Below are positions 1-12,334 of a stretch of 64,000 nt of DNA, piece by piece (the first letter of the stretch is position 1; the number at the start of each line of letters is the position of its first letter). The stretch is from Adiantum capillus-veneris. Taxonomy: Eukaryota; Streptophyta; Polypodiopsida; Polypodiales; Pteridaceae. The DNA lies in the NCBI GenBank assembly GCA_014529385.2, contig CM043943.1:96994355-97058354 (forward strand), read 5' to 3'. The notes under the pieces were generated by a model. That model was not told where the DNA came from. It saw only the letters and a program-made list of their open reading frames with translations, and did not search any database. The translations under genes were made by a program, and so were the position numbers.

Positions 1-1300
1 TTTTACCCAGTTTTTGGCCTAGTTTGGTAATCTTAATCTCTTGGGCCTTTACAAATAGTGTTTGTACACATGCAATGAGTCAATGGTATGACCCTTGGTC
101 AAATCTGAGCTAAAAGTTAATAATCACAATTATTAACTTCAGGCTTGAAAAAACACACTTTTGTAATTTTTTCAAACACAACCTTTACATGAGCTATTTT
201 AAGCCTATGAATCAAGTCAAAACTTAATTTAGCCTAAAATGTCAAGAAAAAGTAAATAATCTGAGTTTTGGCCAACTCTTGAAATTTTTACCTCGAAGTG
301 TCCTTGAGCTTACGAACTGGTTCAAACAACTTTTACGCTTACTCTCCAGTCGGATTGAGTGGTTTCGAGTCTTTTCGTGCTATTTCTTCTTTGAGACAGA
401 GCAATGTTTTGAAATCCACCTCGGATCCTACTTACCCTACTCCTAGATTCTCATGCAATGGGTTTGTGGGAAGTGTTCACACACTCGTTTTTCTTGTCTT
501 TTATGGTTTTCTGAGCATTGACCTCAAGATTTATCTCGTCTACCAATCATCCTCAAAATCCTAATCTATTTCTACAATCCTACAGTCCTAAAAGCACTCA
601 GCAAGTACAATTCCTTCCAAGCTACCTCTACACAGCAAAAGACGACAATCTTAGGCTATGCGGTTTCTAAAAGAAAGTTTTGAACTCTAGGCGATCCTAG
701 AGGAAGTTAAAGAATAACTTCACAAAATGCTCGTGTTTTTTCCTAGTTTAGGTCTCTTTGATCCCTGGCACCAGTGCCAAATGTGGGACGCATGTCTAAC
801 CTTACCATCCTATCTTATTGCAGTATTAGCGAGAACCACAATTAGATTGTCAATCCATGGGATGAAGCTGACTCGAATAGTGCATAGAGGCTAGAAGAGG
901 TTGTCAATCTCTCGGAAAAAACTAACAACTCACATCTAACTCAAGCTACACTCAAGTGACTGAAAGCACCAAAAGCCAATTGCTCATCCGCAAACAAATC
1001 ACATCCGTTATAGCATCAAATGACATCCAAAATTAACGAAACTTTATGTTTATAAGACCTAAGAACACATGCTTATGGTCTCAAGCCCCACTTCAGGTCA
1101 AGTTCCAAAATCACGATGATTAACATCAGTGGATTTTTGACCTAGTCGTTTGCGACCCAAAATGCATCTAAATGCTGAGCAATGATGCCCCAATACCCCG
1201 CCTATGCTTAGTTTTTTATTTGAAAGTGTAAATTCCTAGTTATGATGAAATTAGGCCACGGGTTGAAGACGCCAAAATCTACAAATATTGTGAACTTCTT
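1..1300 (-). mobile_element. R1: 5' LTR (proximal part) and leader of a minus-strand Ty3/gypsy element
   Basis: Positions 782-1300 are the inner part of an LTR. Their reverse complement matches the 3' LTR at 63153-64000 (compare 860-1260 with about 63580-64000). On the minus strand the LTR ends in CCCACA at 782. One base later comes a primer-site-like stretch at 763-780 (TTGGCACTGGTGCCAGGG), so this is a 5' LTR and 1-762 is leader, with the coding body off the left edge. The outer part of the same LTR lies at 22249-22583, because T1 inserted at 1301-22248. I see no coding region in 1-762; short frames there look random. This is an old copy, and its divergence from the right-hand LTR is clearly visible by eye. 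Confidence 0.75.
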
Positions 1301-1583
1301 ACGTTGTGAGCGGGATGGAAACACACACATTGCCTCTATAATGACCCGACACACACTCTTGGGATGATACACACACACACATTATGGGGCACCACTCGGC
1401 TTACACAACCAGCCTGGCCGAGATAGGAAACACAAAGACGGAGTGAGAAGAGAGAGATTTCCCACTTTCCCACTCAATACTCACACATACACACTCACAC
1501 ACACACTCTCAATTCAGCTCAAAGGAGGCAAATTGTTGCTTTTTAGACTCAATGAAGCTCAGCCCAACACCAATGGGGCAAAT

Positions 1584-1725
1584 TGTTGAGCTTATATGTG
1601 AAGCTACTCAATATATGGCTTCTCTATATATGGCACCCAAGTCCCCTCTATATATACATCATCTCATGTGTGTATTCTACACACTTTGGGGTTCTACTTC
1701 TGTGCTCTCTCCTTCTCTCTCAACA
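1584..1725 (+). repeat. TRIM 5' LTR (142 bp)
   Basis: Begins TGTTGAG and ends CTCAACA. It contains TATA-rich stretches (CTCTATATATGG, CTCTATATATAC) suitable as a core promoter. It matches 3816-3957 almost perfectly. Confidence 0.93.
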
Positions 1726-1740
1726 TGGTATCAGAGCAGT
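1726..1740 (+). promoter_or_regulatory. TRIM primer-binding site, initiator Met tRNA type
   Basis: TGGTATCAGAGCAGT directly abuts the LTR end. This is the classic plant initiator-Met tRNA 3'-end complement used by copia-related and many TRIM elements. Confidence 0.93.
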
Positions 1741-1808
1741 ACGTTTTTGTTTTTGATTTTTCTCCTGATCAAAATCGATTTTGCAAAAACTACTAGTGAG
1801 ACGGATCG

Positions 1809-2470
1809 GAATCGATGTGGTCTACAACTTTGCAGAAGGAACTTTCTTCAAATTCTGCACCGATTTTGAGTTATCGTTCACGGACTGCGTACATACCTGA
1901 AAAACAGCTTCCGCGTTTTGTTTTTGATTTTTCTGCTAATTGGAAACGATTTTGCAGAAACTACCCGCTCAAGAGACCGGAATCGATGTGGTCTACAACT
2001 TTGCAGAAAGAAGTTTTTTCAAATTCTGCACCGATTTTGAGTAATCGTTCGCGGACTGCGTACATACCTAAAAAGAAACTTCCGCTTTTTGTTTTTGATT
2101 TTTCTGCTAATTGGAAACGATTTTGCAGAAACTACTCGCCGGAGAGACTGGAATCCATGTGGTCTACAACTTTGCAGAAGGAAGTGTTTTCAAATTCTGC
2201 ACCGATTTTGAGTTATCGTTCGCGGACTGCGTACATACTTGAAAAGCAACTTCCGCTTTTTGTTTTTGATTTTTTTGCTAATTGAAAACGATTTTGCAGA
2301 AACTACCCGCGTGAGAGACCGGAATCGATGTGTTCTACAACTTTGCAGAAGAAACTACCCGCTATGGGAGACCGGAATCGATGTGGTCTATAACTTTGCA
2401 GAAGGAAGTTTCTCTAAATTCTGCACCGATTTTGGGTTATCGTCTCGGACTGCGAATATGTTTGAAAATC
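1809..2470 (+). repeat. 171-bp tandem repeat in the TRIM interior, about 3.7 copies
   Basis: Units start with GAATCGATGTGGTCTACAAC at about 1809, 1980, 2151 and 2322, exactly 171 bp apart. A shorter unit starts near 2371. Because 171 is 57 codons, one frame stays open through about 156 residues of repeated peptide. I see no known domain in it, and it is most simply a by-product of the period. Confidence 0.88.
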
Positions 2471-2734
2471 AAAATTTTACTTTTTGCTTTTGATTTTTCT
2501 CATAATTGAAAACTTCTCAATTATATTTTTCTTCATCAATCATATATTTGTTACCGACGTAACTTTGCTGCAGAAGCCAGTTACACATCGTTCCGATTCA
2601 GTCGAGCCGTTGATGATCGTCCAAATTCTATCGAGCTACTGTTGGTACATGATCTTTTGTTATATGATATACTCGTTCATTGATTCTTGTATAATTATTC
2701 TTTTAGAGATATAGTTTACGTCGTTTTATTGATA

Positions 2735-3125
2735 ATTTCTCATTGATACCATAGTGATTTTGATGGTACCATGATGATGTTTTGTTAATACTTTGGTCAT
2801 GGTGATTTTCGTTGATACCATGATGATATGTCATTGATACCATGGTTATTCTCGGTGATGCCATGATGTTGTTTCGTTGATTCCATGGTGATTTTTGTTG
2901 ATACCATGATGATGTTTTGTTGATACCATGGTTATTCTCGGTGATACCATGATGTTGTTTCGTTGATACCATGGTTATTCTCGGTGATGCCATGATGATG
3001 TTTCGTTGATACCATGGTTATTCTCGGTGATGCCATGATGTTGTTTCGTTGATACAATGATTATTCTCGATGATATCGTGATGCTTTTCGTTGATACCAT
3101 GGTCATTTAGTCATTTTTATTGATA
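2735..3125 (+). repeat. Minisatellite in the TRIM interior, about 22/44-bp unit
   Basis: Alternating half-units such as TTGATACCATGGTTATTCTC and GGTGATGCCATGATG run for about 390 bp. They have graded divergence and sharp edges. No coding content is seen. Confidence 0.85.
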
Positions 3126-3815
3126 TAATTATGATATTTTGTTAATACTTTGATGGTATTCATTGATCACTACATTGATAAATGTTGTTTTATGTAGTAT
3201 ATACACATATCATTTGTATCACGTAATCACACATTTTGTACTTTTACGTTTATACTTTATGTACCATATGTTGTCATGCGTATATATGTCGTCAAAAGAG
3301 TGGCGTCGCGAACCATCTCTTATGGCATTGTGAACGTAATTATTTCATTAATGATGCTAATAATTTTCATGACATGTTCTTTTTGGAGTCTATGATCTAT
3401 GTAGGATTGATCAAAGAATTGATTTTATGAAGACAAACTTGGTGACAATAAAAGATTTATGAAGATATGTTTGGTGATGCCATATTGATGACAACATGAA
3501 GACATGTTTGGTGATGCGATATTGATGACAAGCTACACAGCAGATTCATGGAGACACTTTTGATTACAAGCTAATCGATAGCTTTTATACCTCTTTATTG
3601 AACCTTTGTATTCATTATTGTATTTGATAGGATAGGAGTAATGTAACTCCTCATAAAACATTCATTGTAAAAGGAGTGATGTAGCTCCTCGTAAACATTT
3701 GTATATTTAATGATTTTTATAATATAACGGTGGGTGTATATAGAGCTGTGGGTTTTTCCCTTGATCCCCCAAGGGTTTTTTCATCCACAGTTAGGGACCC
3801 TTATTTGAGCGGGGG

Positions 3816-3957
3816 TGTTGAGCTTATATGTGAAGCTACTCAATATATGGCTTCTCTATATATGGCACCCAGGTCCCCTCTATATATACATCATCTCATG
3901 TGTGTATTCTACACACTTTGGGGTTCTACTTCTGTGCTCTCTCCTTCTCTCTCAACA
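3816..3957 (+). repeat. TRIM 3' LTR (142 bp)
   Basis: Near-identical copy of 1584-1725, preceded by the tract GAGCGGGGG and followed by the CAAAT target duplication. Confidence 0.93.
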
Positions 3958-4773
3958 CAAATAGTTTACACAGTATTGAGGAAATACACCAGATACAACC
4001 ACAAAGTTAAGCAGAGACTTCACTCACCGGAGAAGATTACACAGAAAAACAGTAGAAAATCTGTGAGGAATTTGGCAAAATGGACAGCGCCATCACGTCC
4101 GGAAAACAGTAAAAACACACTTGCGGTTGTTCCTCCTCTCTTCTCCACTTTTTTTCTGGTCTTCTCTTAGTTTTTTCAGTTCCCACACTTAGCTTTATTA
4201 GTTGGACACCCATGGCCTTTTAGATGACCTCAAACGGACCCCGAAAAGGCCAAAAACTGACCTCGCAGTGCATAGTTGTCACCTTTTTGCATCATCCGCA
4301 CACCTGGCACTCAGTTTTTCCAAATAATGCATCCCGCAACCACGTGAAGTGACCCCAAAAAGTGGTCCTCATGATGACCTTTCTGCATAAGTATCACAAG
4401 AAAACACCCACGTTGTGTCCATACTTCTCCGCGTGCAAGTATTGACCCCGTTCGACCTCCTGACGCCACTCAATGCCATCTGACGCACCTGCTTACCTCA
4501 TGTCGTCGGCACGCGGATAGCTTTCTTGAGAAGTTTTACGCGCTACCAACTCCTCCTTATTGTAGAAAAAACCCAGTGGTACTGGTAATAGTGAAAATCG
4601 ATGCACTATGTACACCCTGTCCTACCTGTACACATGTGGGCCCCACGTAACCACCTGGCTCTGAAAAATGGGCAATTATTTATTTGATGCACCATGCATG
4701 TATATGTACATATGCACAATCTCTTGCTCCAAAAAACTCCTGACATAATTTGCCCATCCCCTAGCCTGCTAGA

Positions 4774-7700
4774 TCATTGATGATCAGCAACAGCAAAGAG
4801 AGATATGAGACTCGCCGCATCACAGGTCTCCTCATCCCTCACCAACACTGCCGGATCCACAGACAGCTCATCTTGATCCACCATCATCAACCTGGCATGA
4901 TACAATTTAAGACGCAATCCATTTACCCTTGACTTATGTAGAACCCCATCCAGGTTAGCCAACTGATATGTACCATTCGGAAAACAATCGACTACCTTGA
5001 AAGGGCCTTCCCACTTAATTTGAAACTTCTTTTGGATGGTGTTTTCCAGCTTACTGTCGTAGCACAAAACCAATTCATGCTTCTTGATACCCTTAATTTT
5101 GACCTTTTCATTTATCTTTGCCAAAGCCTTGTCCTGCATCTGCCCATAATGCTCCAATGCGCTCATCCTATCCAACTGGACCTCTTGTAACTGCAAGAGC
5201 CTCTCTTTGAATGCATCACTAGGTGGCCCAAGCAACTTCTCTAACATCTTGACCGTAGGCAACTCTACCTCCACAAGCAACAGTGCTTCCTTTCCATACA
5301 CCAAATGAAATGGAGTAAACCCTGTACCTGTCTTCACCGAAGTACGGTAAGCCCATAATGCACTAGGCAATTCCAAATCCCAATTCTTTCCTTGGTGCTC
5401 TGTCACTTTAGAAAGAATTTGTACCAACTCACCATTGAATCTTTCATTTAAGCCATTACACTGCGGGTAATAAGGAGTGGTATGCTGGTGCCTAATCTTC
5501 ATCTTTGTGCATAAGAAGTCTAGCAGCTTAGCTCTAAATCCTGGCCCCTTATCTGAAAGTAGCTCTAATGGCACCCCAAACTTGCAACATATTTCATCAT
5601 ACACAAATTTTGCCACATCCTTTGCAGTGATCTGTTTTACTACTATAGCCTCTGCCCATCTAGAGAGATAGTCCACTGCCGTCAAGATATAGCTTTTGCC
5701 CCTGCTTGTGATAGGTAACGGGCCTATTGCATCAATCCCCCATTTTTCAAACACATCAAACGCCATAATGGTTTTTCATAGCTCTGGCTTCAACACTCTC
5801 TTCCCAAATGCTTGACACCTATTGCAAGACCTACACCAATGGTGAACATCCTTGTGCAAACTAGGCCATACATACCCCTCTTGCAAAATCTTATGCAAGG
5901 TGATCTTTAGAGCAAAATGGCCACCACATGCACCTTCATGATTCTCTTCCAACACTCTGTAAAGCTCCTCCCGCCAAGGTACACGTCTCAACACGAGATC
6001 AGCCCCTTTCATGTATAAGACATCACCAATCAATTTGTACATGTATGCTCTACGCACAAAGCCATACTTCTTAGACTTCTGAATCTCCTTTGGAATGATT
6101 CCTGTTAGCAAAAACTCCTCTTCTTGAGCCAAACTTTCTCGGCCATGATAAAGAGGTAAAGTGGTCCTCAACACAAATAGCTCCCCAATCATGCCTTGAG
6201 CTGCTTCATGTGCCTCTCCATTTAGAGCACGTTCAATGTGTCTGATGATCCATGCTTCGAACTTTTTTAACAGGCCTTTAATTTTGAAGCACATTTCCTT
6301 CAATGAGGTGTTCTTGCTCTTCCACACACCCAGCACTTGCTTCACCACTAACAAGGCATCACCTTTTATGCTCAACCTTCGAACCCCATGCTTCAAACAA
6401 ATGTGTAATCCCGCTCCCAGAGTAGCATATTCAGCCTCATTGTTACTATGAGCATCCAACTTGAACCCTCTCTTGTATACTAGCTTCCCCTCTGGGTCAT
6501 AAAGTGCTATACCCCCTGAAGCTGCATCATGGCTCTTTCTGTATGAACCATCAAAGAACAACACATGTGCATTGCTGATCTATGGCACTTCTTCAACTAC
6601 CTTTCTCACCACCTCTTCGTTAACAATAAGAGGATTCTCCTTGTAGGTCAACAAATCAGCTAGGGTAGCCCTTGTACTATCTTCCATTAGAAAAGAGAAC
6701 TCAAACTCCTGCAGCTCAATTACCCATTTCTTCACCACATTTGACATGTTAGTACCATTAATTAACTGTGGAAAAAAGGCATAACTCGTCTAGAAAACAA
6801 AAGGCCATGGTAGGAAGTAATGACGAAATCGTCGACAAGAAAATATTACACTGGCCATCACTAGCTCTACTTTCGAGAACTTTCTCTCCGCTACCAACTT
6901 CACTCGGCTTGCACAATACACTGGCCTCATATAATGGCTGCCCTTCCCCTTTTGCAATAGCATGGATCCAATGGCATCATCCCCTACTGAGGGATTTACA
7001 TAAAAAACTTTCTCCCAATCAGGAGCCTGCATGGCTGACAACCCCCCTAACACCTCTTTCACCTCTTGAAACACTTCTTCACACTTGTCATTCCATTGCA
7101 ATGGATCATGCTTTGCCACTTGTTGTAATGGATAAATAATCTGAGAAGACAATGGAATAAACCTTGCCATGTACTTCACTTTGTGTATAAAGGTTGCCAA
7201 TTGCTTCATACTCGTAGGTGATGGAAGAAGAATAATAGACTTAACCTTGTCTGGATCAGCCTCAATGCCATTTTCTGAACACCATGTGGCCCAATAACTT
7301 CACCCTTGGCTGTTCTAGATGACATTTCTTTGGATTTAGTTGTCCTCCACATTCATCATATCGAGCCAATACCATCTGCAGCATCTCATGGTGTTCAGCC
7401 CTACTGCTATAAACACAGAAGTCATCCATAAAAGCTTTAACACAACTACCAATGAATGGTTCCAACACCCAATTTGCTCTCTCTTGATAGAAGGAAGGTC
7501 CATTTGACAACCCAAATGGCAATACTGTGTAGCAATAGCAGCCCCATGGCGTAATAAAAGTGGTCTTTGTGCGGTCTTTAAGAGCAATCTTCAATTGAAA
7601 ATAGCCTGAAAAACCATCTCACACACTGTACCTCTCATAACCTGCCACTGAATCCAAGATCTGATCGATGAATGGAAGAGGATATGGGTTCTTCTTAGTG

Positions 7701-8320
7701 GCTGCGTTTAAGGGTTTAAAATCTACACAAATTCTCCACTTCCCATCCTTCTTTGGACTAACTACAACTGGACTCACCCATTCTGTGGTCTCCACAGGGA
7801 CTATGAACCCTGCCTTCAACAACTTGTCCACCTCTTCTCGCAAGGCTTCCATTTTCTCTTGAACCATCCTTCTTAGCCTTTGCCGCACTGGCTTAACACC
7901 TTCTTTCAACTCTATATGCATCTCTTTGCCCTTGAACCCTCTAATCTCTTCATAATATGAAGTAATGAAAAAATCAGGAAAACTAGCCAGCATGTGCAAA
8001 TATATATCCTTCTCCATAGCTGAGAGGTCTCCACTGATCATTTGTGTCATCAATTCCTGCTTCTTTGACAACTCAACCTTGGTTTGCATCAGCCCTTCAA
8101 TCACTTCATAAGGCCCTTCACTTTCATCTTCAACCTCATTCGCAAATGCAACTAAACCAAACTCTTGGATTTCTTTGTCCATCAAAAGAAATGCAACATC
8201 AGCATCCTCATCACTGCTGATAGTGCTATCACTGTCCTCATCTGTCACCATGGAAGAGTCTTCATCACTAGATTCATTCTCATCTTCATAAAGCTCCTCT
8301 AATCGTTTCCTTGTGTCCAT
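4774..8320 (-). pseudogene. T1 pol: RT, RNase H, plant-type RNase H, integrase
   Basis: Read from high to low coordinates. The reverse transcriptase core lies at about 7270-8000 (motifs PFGLSNGP and FMDDFCVYSS). The gypsy RNase H lies at about 6800-7200. A second, plant-type RNase H lies at about 6190-6564 (LFFDGSYR, NNEAEYATL). The integrase zinc finger is at about 5780-5960 and its DDE core at about 5150-5766 (WGIDAIGPLP, LSDKGPGFRAK, YYPQCNGLNERFNGE). A GPFKVVDCFPNGTYQL-type integrase tail lies at about 4930-5030. Acidic, Ser-rich linker sequence precedes RT (about 8050-8320). This is a broken fossil with several breaks. The same domain order is found in T2. Confidence 0.9.
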
Positions 8321-8371
8321 ATTATAAAGCTTCTTGGTACCTGTCTTTCCATAGAGGCTAATCGTACCATG

Positions 8372-10150
8372 TCACCAATCTTGAACAGCTCCCACTACAC
8401 GTAACCATGGTCTACCCAGTATAATAGGATATGATCCCAACCCTACTGGCATCACATGAAAATCAACCACTGACTTTGCATCATATGCCTCCACTTCTAA
8501 GCTCTTTACAGCACCCAAGCATTTTACTTTTTGATGGTTTGCCAATCTGATCCGGAAACCTGACACCCCAGACACTGTAAGACCCATCTTCTCAACGCAT
8601 GAGTGTGTAATGACACATATTTGGGCTCCACCATCCACATAACCTTGTCCCAAATTTTTCCTTTTATGCCACACATCTACTATTGGGCAAATGTCTGGTA
8701 GCTCATCCATTGACAATACCTTTACTGAACCTCTCTCTCGCTCTTTCTCCATTGGGTTAACCATCCTCTTCCACTGTCACTTTAGCTTAGGCACCATCTC
8801 TATAAGCTGTCCAAAAGTAACATCTGCCTTCCTGCTCGTCAGATCCTCCTTCAAGTCATAGATTAATTGCCCATCCCCTAGTGGAAAATCTGAAACATGA
8901 AACTTTCGACGAGCTCTCCTTTTCCTCTTGGCCTTGACATCCTCGCCTTCATGGCTCTTTCCTTTCTTCTTACTAGGACCGGGGGCATTTCTTCCTTCCT
9001 TATCCTCTGTGGTCCTCTTCCCAATAGGCATCACTAATGTATCCTCTAGCTTTGATGTCTTCTCCAAGGTGACTACACTTAGCACTTTTGTCTTTCCCTT
9101 TTCCTCCTGGGTCAGTCCACTGGTTCCTTCGTCTCCCTTATTTTCGATGCCATAATCATTTGACCTAGTTAGCACCTGTCTTGGCAATGGATACATGTCT
9201 CCCCCCATCCTTGGTGGCTTATCACATTGCGGGCTGATGTGACCCAACTCTCCACAATTGTAACATGTGGGCGTCTGCCTCCAAAACCTACCATTGCTTT
9301 GTCCAACACCATTCCTAGGCCTTTCTTCACCTCCTGGCTGATTTGCAAACCTCCCTCGACCTCGATTATTTCCCACTTGACCTAGAATGTTTAGGCTAAG
9401 ATTCTTCATCAAATCTACCACTTCCTCATGTCTTTCCTTAGCCCATCATCTTGCACCGATGTAGTGACCACTGCTAGCATAACATGAGTAGTAACAGGAA
9501 CCACTGGTTCATGATGAACCCCTGACATGCGACCTTGTAAAGAGTCCATAGGCTGAAATTCAGACCTCATGGGCAAAGACTCCACCCCTAACTGGCTCAT
9601 TTTCCTCAGCTTCCACTCTTTGTTCCTTGCTACCTCTAGTGCATCTTCATATGTCCTAGGATTCTTTAGCTCCACTCTCCAACGTATATTCTCCCAAAGA
9701 CCAGCCAAGAACCTGTCCTTCTTCATCATGTCAGGCAGGGGTACTTGTGGTGCTAAGGCCTTGCACATCTACTCCCATGCCAATGAGAAATTACGTATGT
9801 ACGCATCTACTGGCTCACCTTCCTTTTGCACCAAACCTTGTACTTCTTGCCACACTTTGTGAGGATCTTCTATCTTCACAAACTCCACTTCCAACCCATG
9901 CCTTAGATTGTCCCAACTCAATCTTTCAGGTGGATCCGCTGTACGCAACTCCTCTTCAAATGTTTTGGACCAGACTCGTGCATCACTCTTCAAACAAATT
10001 TGGAGAAGACGTAACGTCTGCGCAGGGTCATGAATCTGGTTGCTAATGCAGGCAACCTCCATCTTTTCCAAAAAATCTTCCACATCTTCATCACTTCTTC
10101 CATGAAACTCCGGATAAGAGAAAGCCATGGCTACCCAAGTTACAATGCTT
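8372..10150 (-). pseudogene. T1 gag and aspartic protease
   Basis: On the minus strand, gag starts near 10128 (MAFSYPEFHGRSDEDVEDFL), the same layout as T2 gag (MSRYPLFFGEPGEDAELFL). It runs through the capsid-like region to a zinc knuckle near 9225-9270 (CYNCGELGHISPQC). A basic segment and the conserved FPLGDG motif follow. The protease lies at about 8380-8764, with the active-site region YVDGGAQICVIT and the motif ILGRPWL. The DGG form, in place of the more usual DSG or DTG, also occurs in T2. This is a fossil with more than one break. Confidence 0.86.
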
Positions 10151-10228
10151 TGAGAACCCCTTTGAACACACGTGCAAGAACCCAAACTTTTGACTACCCA
10201 ATCCCCAGAAACTTCAATGGAGCCATTA

Positions 10229-10276
10229 GGGGAATTTTGAGGTCATTTTTGTGCCTTTTAGCGTGTAGAGAGAGAG
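10229..10276 (+). repeat. DT1 left terminal inverted repeat
   Basis: The first 27 bases (GGGGAATTTTGAGGTCAT, then TTTTGTGCC) match the inverted right end with one mismatch. After a divergent stretch, TGTAGAGAGAGA is shared again. Confidence 0.9.
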
Positions 10277-10589
10277 TGGTCTCAACCAATGGTTGAAGAG
10301 CTTCCGTTACGGAACCTCTATTTTTGAAAACTCACAAAAAAAGAAAATATTCTATCTTTACCGCAACTTTGAGCTGGTAAATAGCAATGTAAACAAGTAA
10401 AAGTGCAAAGGCATTCAATAGCTGTCGCTTTTAGAAAGACGTACTTCTCATATTATATTGTTTTCATTTTGCACGTCGTCATCATAAAACAACGTTTGGA
10501 TTTTATCTCATGATCTTTTCCAGATTTGAACCGTTTTTTGCACATTCTGCTTATTCTTCTCTTGAACTCTGCTCATTTCTTTTTTCACC

Positions 10590-11894
10590 ATGGAATCTTC
10601 ATCACGATCAAAACTACCAAGAACTTCCATTGAAGCCATTGTCACTTACAACACGACTGATCAAAATGGAGAATGGATTCCAATAACTATACACAAAGGA
10701 ACGTGGACACTGATGCAACAGAACAAGAGAATAAAGTCTTCCACCAAAAACTCTTTCTTGGCGGGATGGAAGGGTATTGTTAAAGATTTCAGCTTTGGCG
10801 ACAACAAAAAATCAATCAAAGAGGTGCTGGTGCAGCATGTTTACATGCATAAAGATCGGCATATTGACTCAGAGAGTTCTGCTTTGCCATTACATAGACC
10901 AAACTGTAAGTCTCTTAACTTAAATTCTTATTTGTAATGCGTGTTGTATAAGGTTATTTGTTGTACAGATTTGTATCCTTCAAACATTATCGAATGGCAG
11001 CCAGTAGAATGTGTTATAAATATTCTGGATGTGTGTCATGGATCAATTGGTGAAGAAATATACAAGGGAAGGACTAAGGATTCATTGGCAGAGAATGGAA
11101 TATTCTTCTTTGACCATTATTATGTTCCACCTAGAAGGACTGGAGAACTTGGAGCCACAACCAAGCTAGACTTGCCTGATTTCAAAAGTGGAGAATGGTC
11201 ACTCCCTAGCTCAAATACAAGTGAGGGCTACAGGTGCAAACTGTTTTGTGAGATTCAAAAGTGTTTGAAAGCAAACATAACAAGCAAACAGAGTAGAATT
11301 TCTATATTCATGCCCATTACAGTTTTTGTAGACTTCTTCTCTAATGCTGAAGTCAGAAAATCTAGAACAATGTTTTCAGTGAAGACTTTAGACTCAGCAA
11401 ATGTACTTGAATTTGTGGATGAGGGTTGGAACACCAAAATAGTGAATGGAATCACTTGTAATGTGCAAGCTGGCTCAATTGCTTGCAAATACATGATAGG
11501 GACACAAAACTTCATTATGTCATTTTATTACAGAAGATGGCACTATGTTGGTGGTCAGCTAACTCCACTTGATCAAGACATGGAGGACTTCATTGACAGC
11601 CCAATAGAAGACATTGATATATGGGTAAACAATGAGCATCTGTCAATTGTAAAGATAAGAGGCATGTGTAGCTTACATCAATTGAGATTGGACCTGCAAA
11701 ATGATGAAATTGAACTGCCCACAACATTCTGCTTTCAAATAAATGGTGGAAAGGTAACTGTTATCCCTAAAAGTCTCTTGTTCTCTTATTGGTTCTTTAT
11801 TTAACTTGGGCTGTTTTTGTAGGTATCAAAAAGGAATGAAAAGAGGCTACAGTGCAAGGACATCTTGGATGGCATTGTACATTTGGTGCCTTGA
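10590..11894 (+). CDS. DT1 gene A: unrecognised 390-aa protein, three exons, open
   Basis: ATG at 10590 (context TTCACCATGG). Exons are 10590-10905, 10969-11753 and 11823-11894. The introns of 63 bp (GTAAGT...TACAG) and 69 bp (GTAACT...TGTAG) join in frame with no stop until TGA at 11892-11894. The protein is mixed alpha/beta with no signal peptide or membrane segment. It has a central DHYYVPPRRTGE motif and an Asp-rich stretch (QDMEDFIDSPIEDIDIW). The last 60 residues (IRGMCSLHQLRLDL, then ELPTTFCFQINGGKVSKRNE) have the spacing of a small beta-grasp, ubiquitin-like fold, which is inference only. It starts about 360 bp inside the left end and converges on gene B. It is the only fully open gene of the element. 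I do not recognise the family; a DNA-binding or transposition accessory role is a guess from position. Confidence 0.72.
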
Positions 11895-11924
11895 ACATCC
11901 TTTAAGGCAATTTTGTAACACATG

Positions 11925-12330
11925 ACCTGCAAGGATCTTATTTTGTATCACATGACCTGCAAGGATCTTGTTTTGTATCACATGACCTGCAAGGATCTTA
12001 TTGAAATAAATATCTAAAAGGATCTTTATTTTGTTATTGAAATGCAACTTTTCCAAACATCAATGATTTTACTTCAATGATTTGATTTTGTAACAGAGTC
12101 TTAAAACAAGGTGATCAAAATGTATTCAATTTCAAATATTTGCAATTACATAGACAATTGGATACAAGTGGGCTATAGAATAGACAATTGGATACAAGTG
12201 GGAAGCTTGATACAAGTGGGCTACAACTAGATACAAGTGGGCTGCAAAAAGCTTGATACAAGCTTGATACAAAGGGCTATAGAATAGACAATTGGATACA
12301 AGTGGGAAGCTTGATACAAGTGGGCTACAA
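11925..12330. repeat. Short tandem repeats between convergent genes A and B
   Basis: Three copies of a 30-bp unit (CACATGACCTGCAAGGATCT core) lie at about 11920-12005. An array built from GATACAAGTGGG and ATAGACAATTG blocks follows at about 12145-12330. They fill the space between the two gene tails; a 3'-end or spacing function is possible, and no coding is seen. Confidence 0.75.
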
Positions 12331-12334
12331 AAAG

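Larger units (their letters stand above)
1579..3962 (+). mobile_element. TRIM/LARD-like non-autonomous LTR element
   Basis: Two 142-bp LTRs at 1584-1725 and 3816-3957 (TGTTGAG...CTCAACA) differ by about one base. They are flanked by the 5-bp duplication CAAAT (1579-1583, 3958-3962). The unoccupied allele is visible in the other T1 LTR near 21370. A primer site complementary to initiator Met tRNA follows the first LTR directly, and a G-rich tract (3806-3815) precedes the second. The 2.09-kb interior has no gag or pol and consists of tandem repeats and AT-rich sequence. It is structurally whole, very young, and must be mobilised in trans. Confidence 0.93.
1305..4745 (-). repeat. T1 3' LTR, split by the TRIM element
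   Basis: 1305-1583 and 3963-4745 together match the single LTR at 21103-22244. Removing the TRIM and one copy of its duplication leaves about 1062 bp, against 1142 bp in the other LTR. The difference is mostly one block of about 80 bp present only in the right-hand copy. Next to it, 4746-4775 reads on the minus strand as the purine-rich stretch expected just upstream of a 3' LTR. Confidence 0.87.

Noticed and set aside
1726-1740. Part of a tRNA gene
   Set aside because: Only the 3'-end complement of tRNA-Met is present, placed exactly at a primer-binding site.
1815-2285. A 156-aa repeat protein in the TRIM
   Set aside because: The frame is open only because the DNA repeat is a multiple of three. 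There is no domain or start-site support.
2735-3125. CRISPR-like array
   Set aside because: The units are contiguous with no unique spacers, and the context is a plant LTR element.
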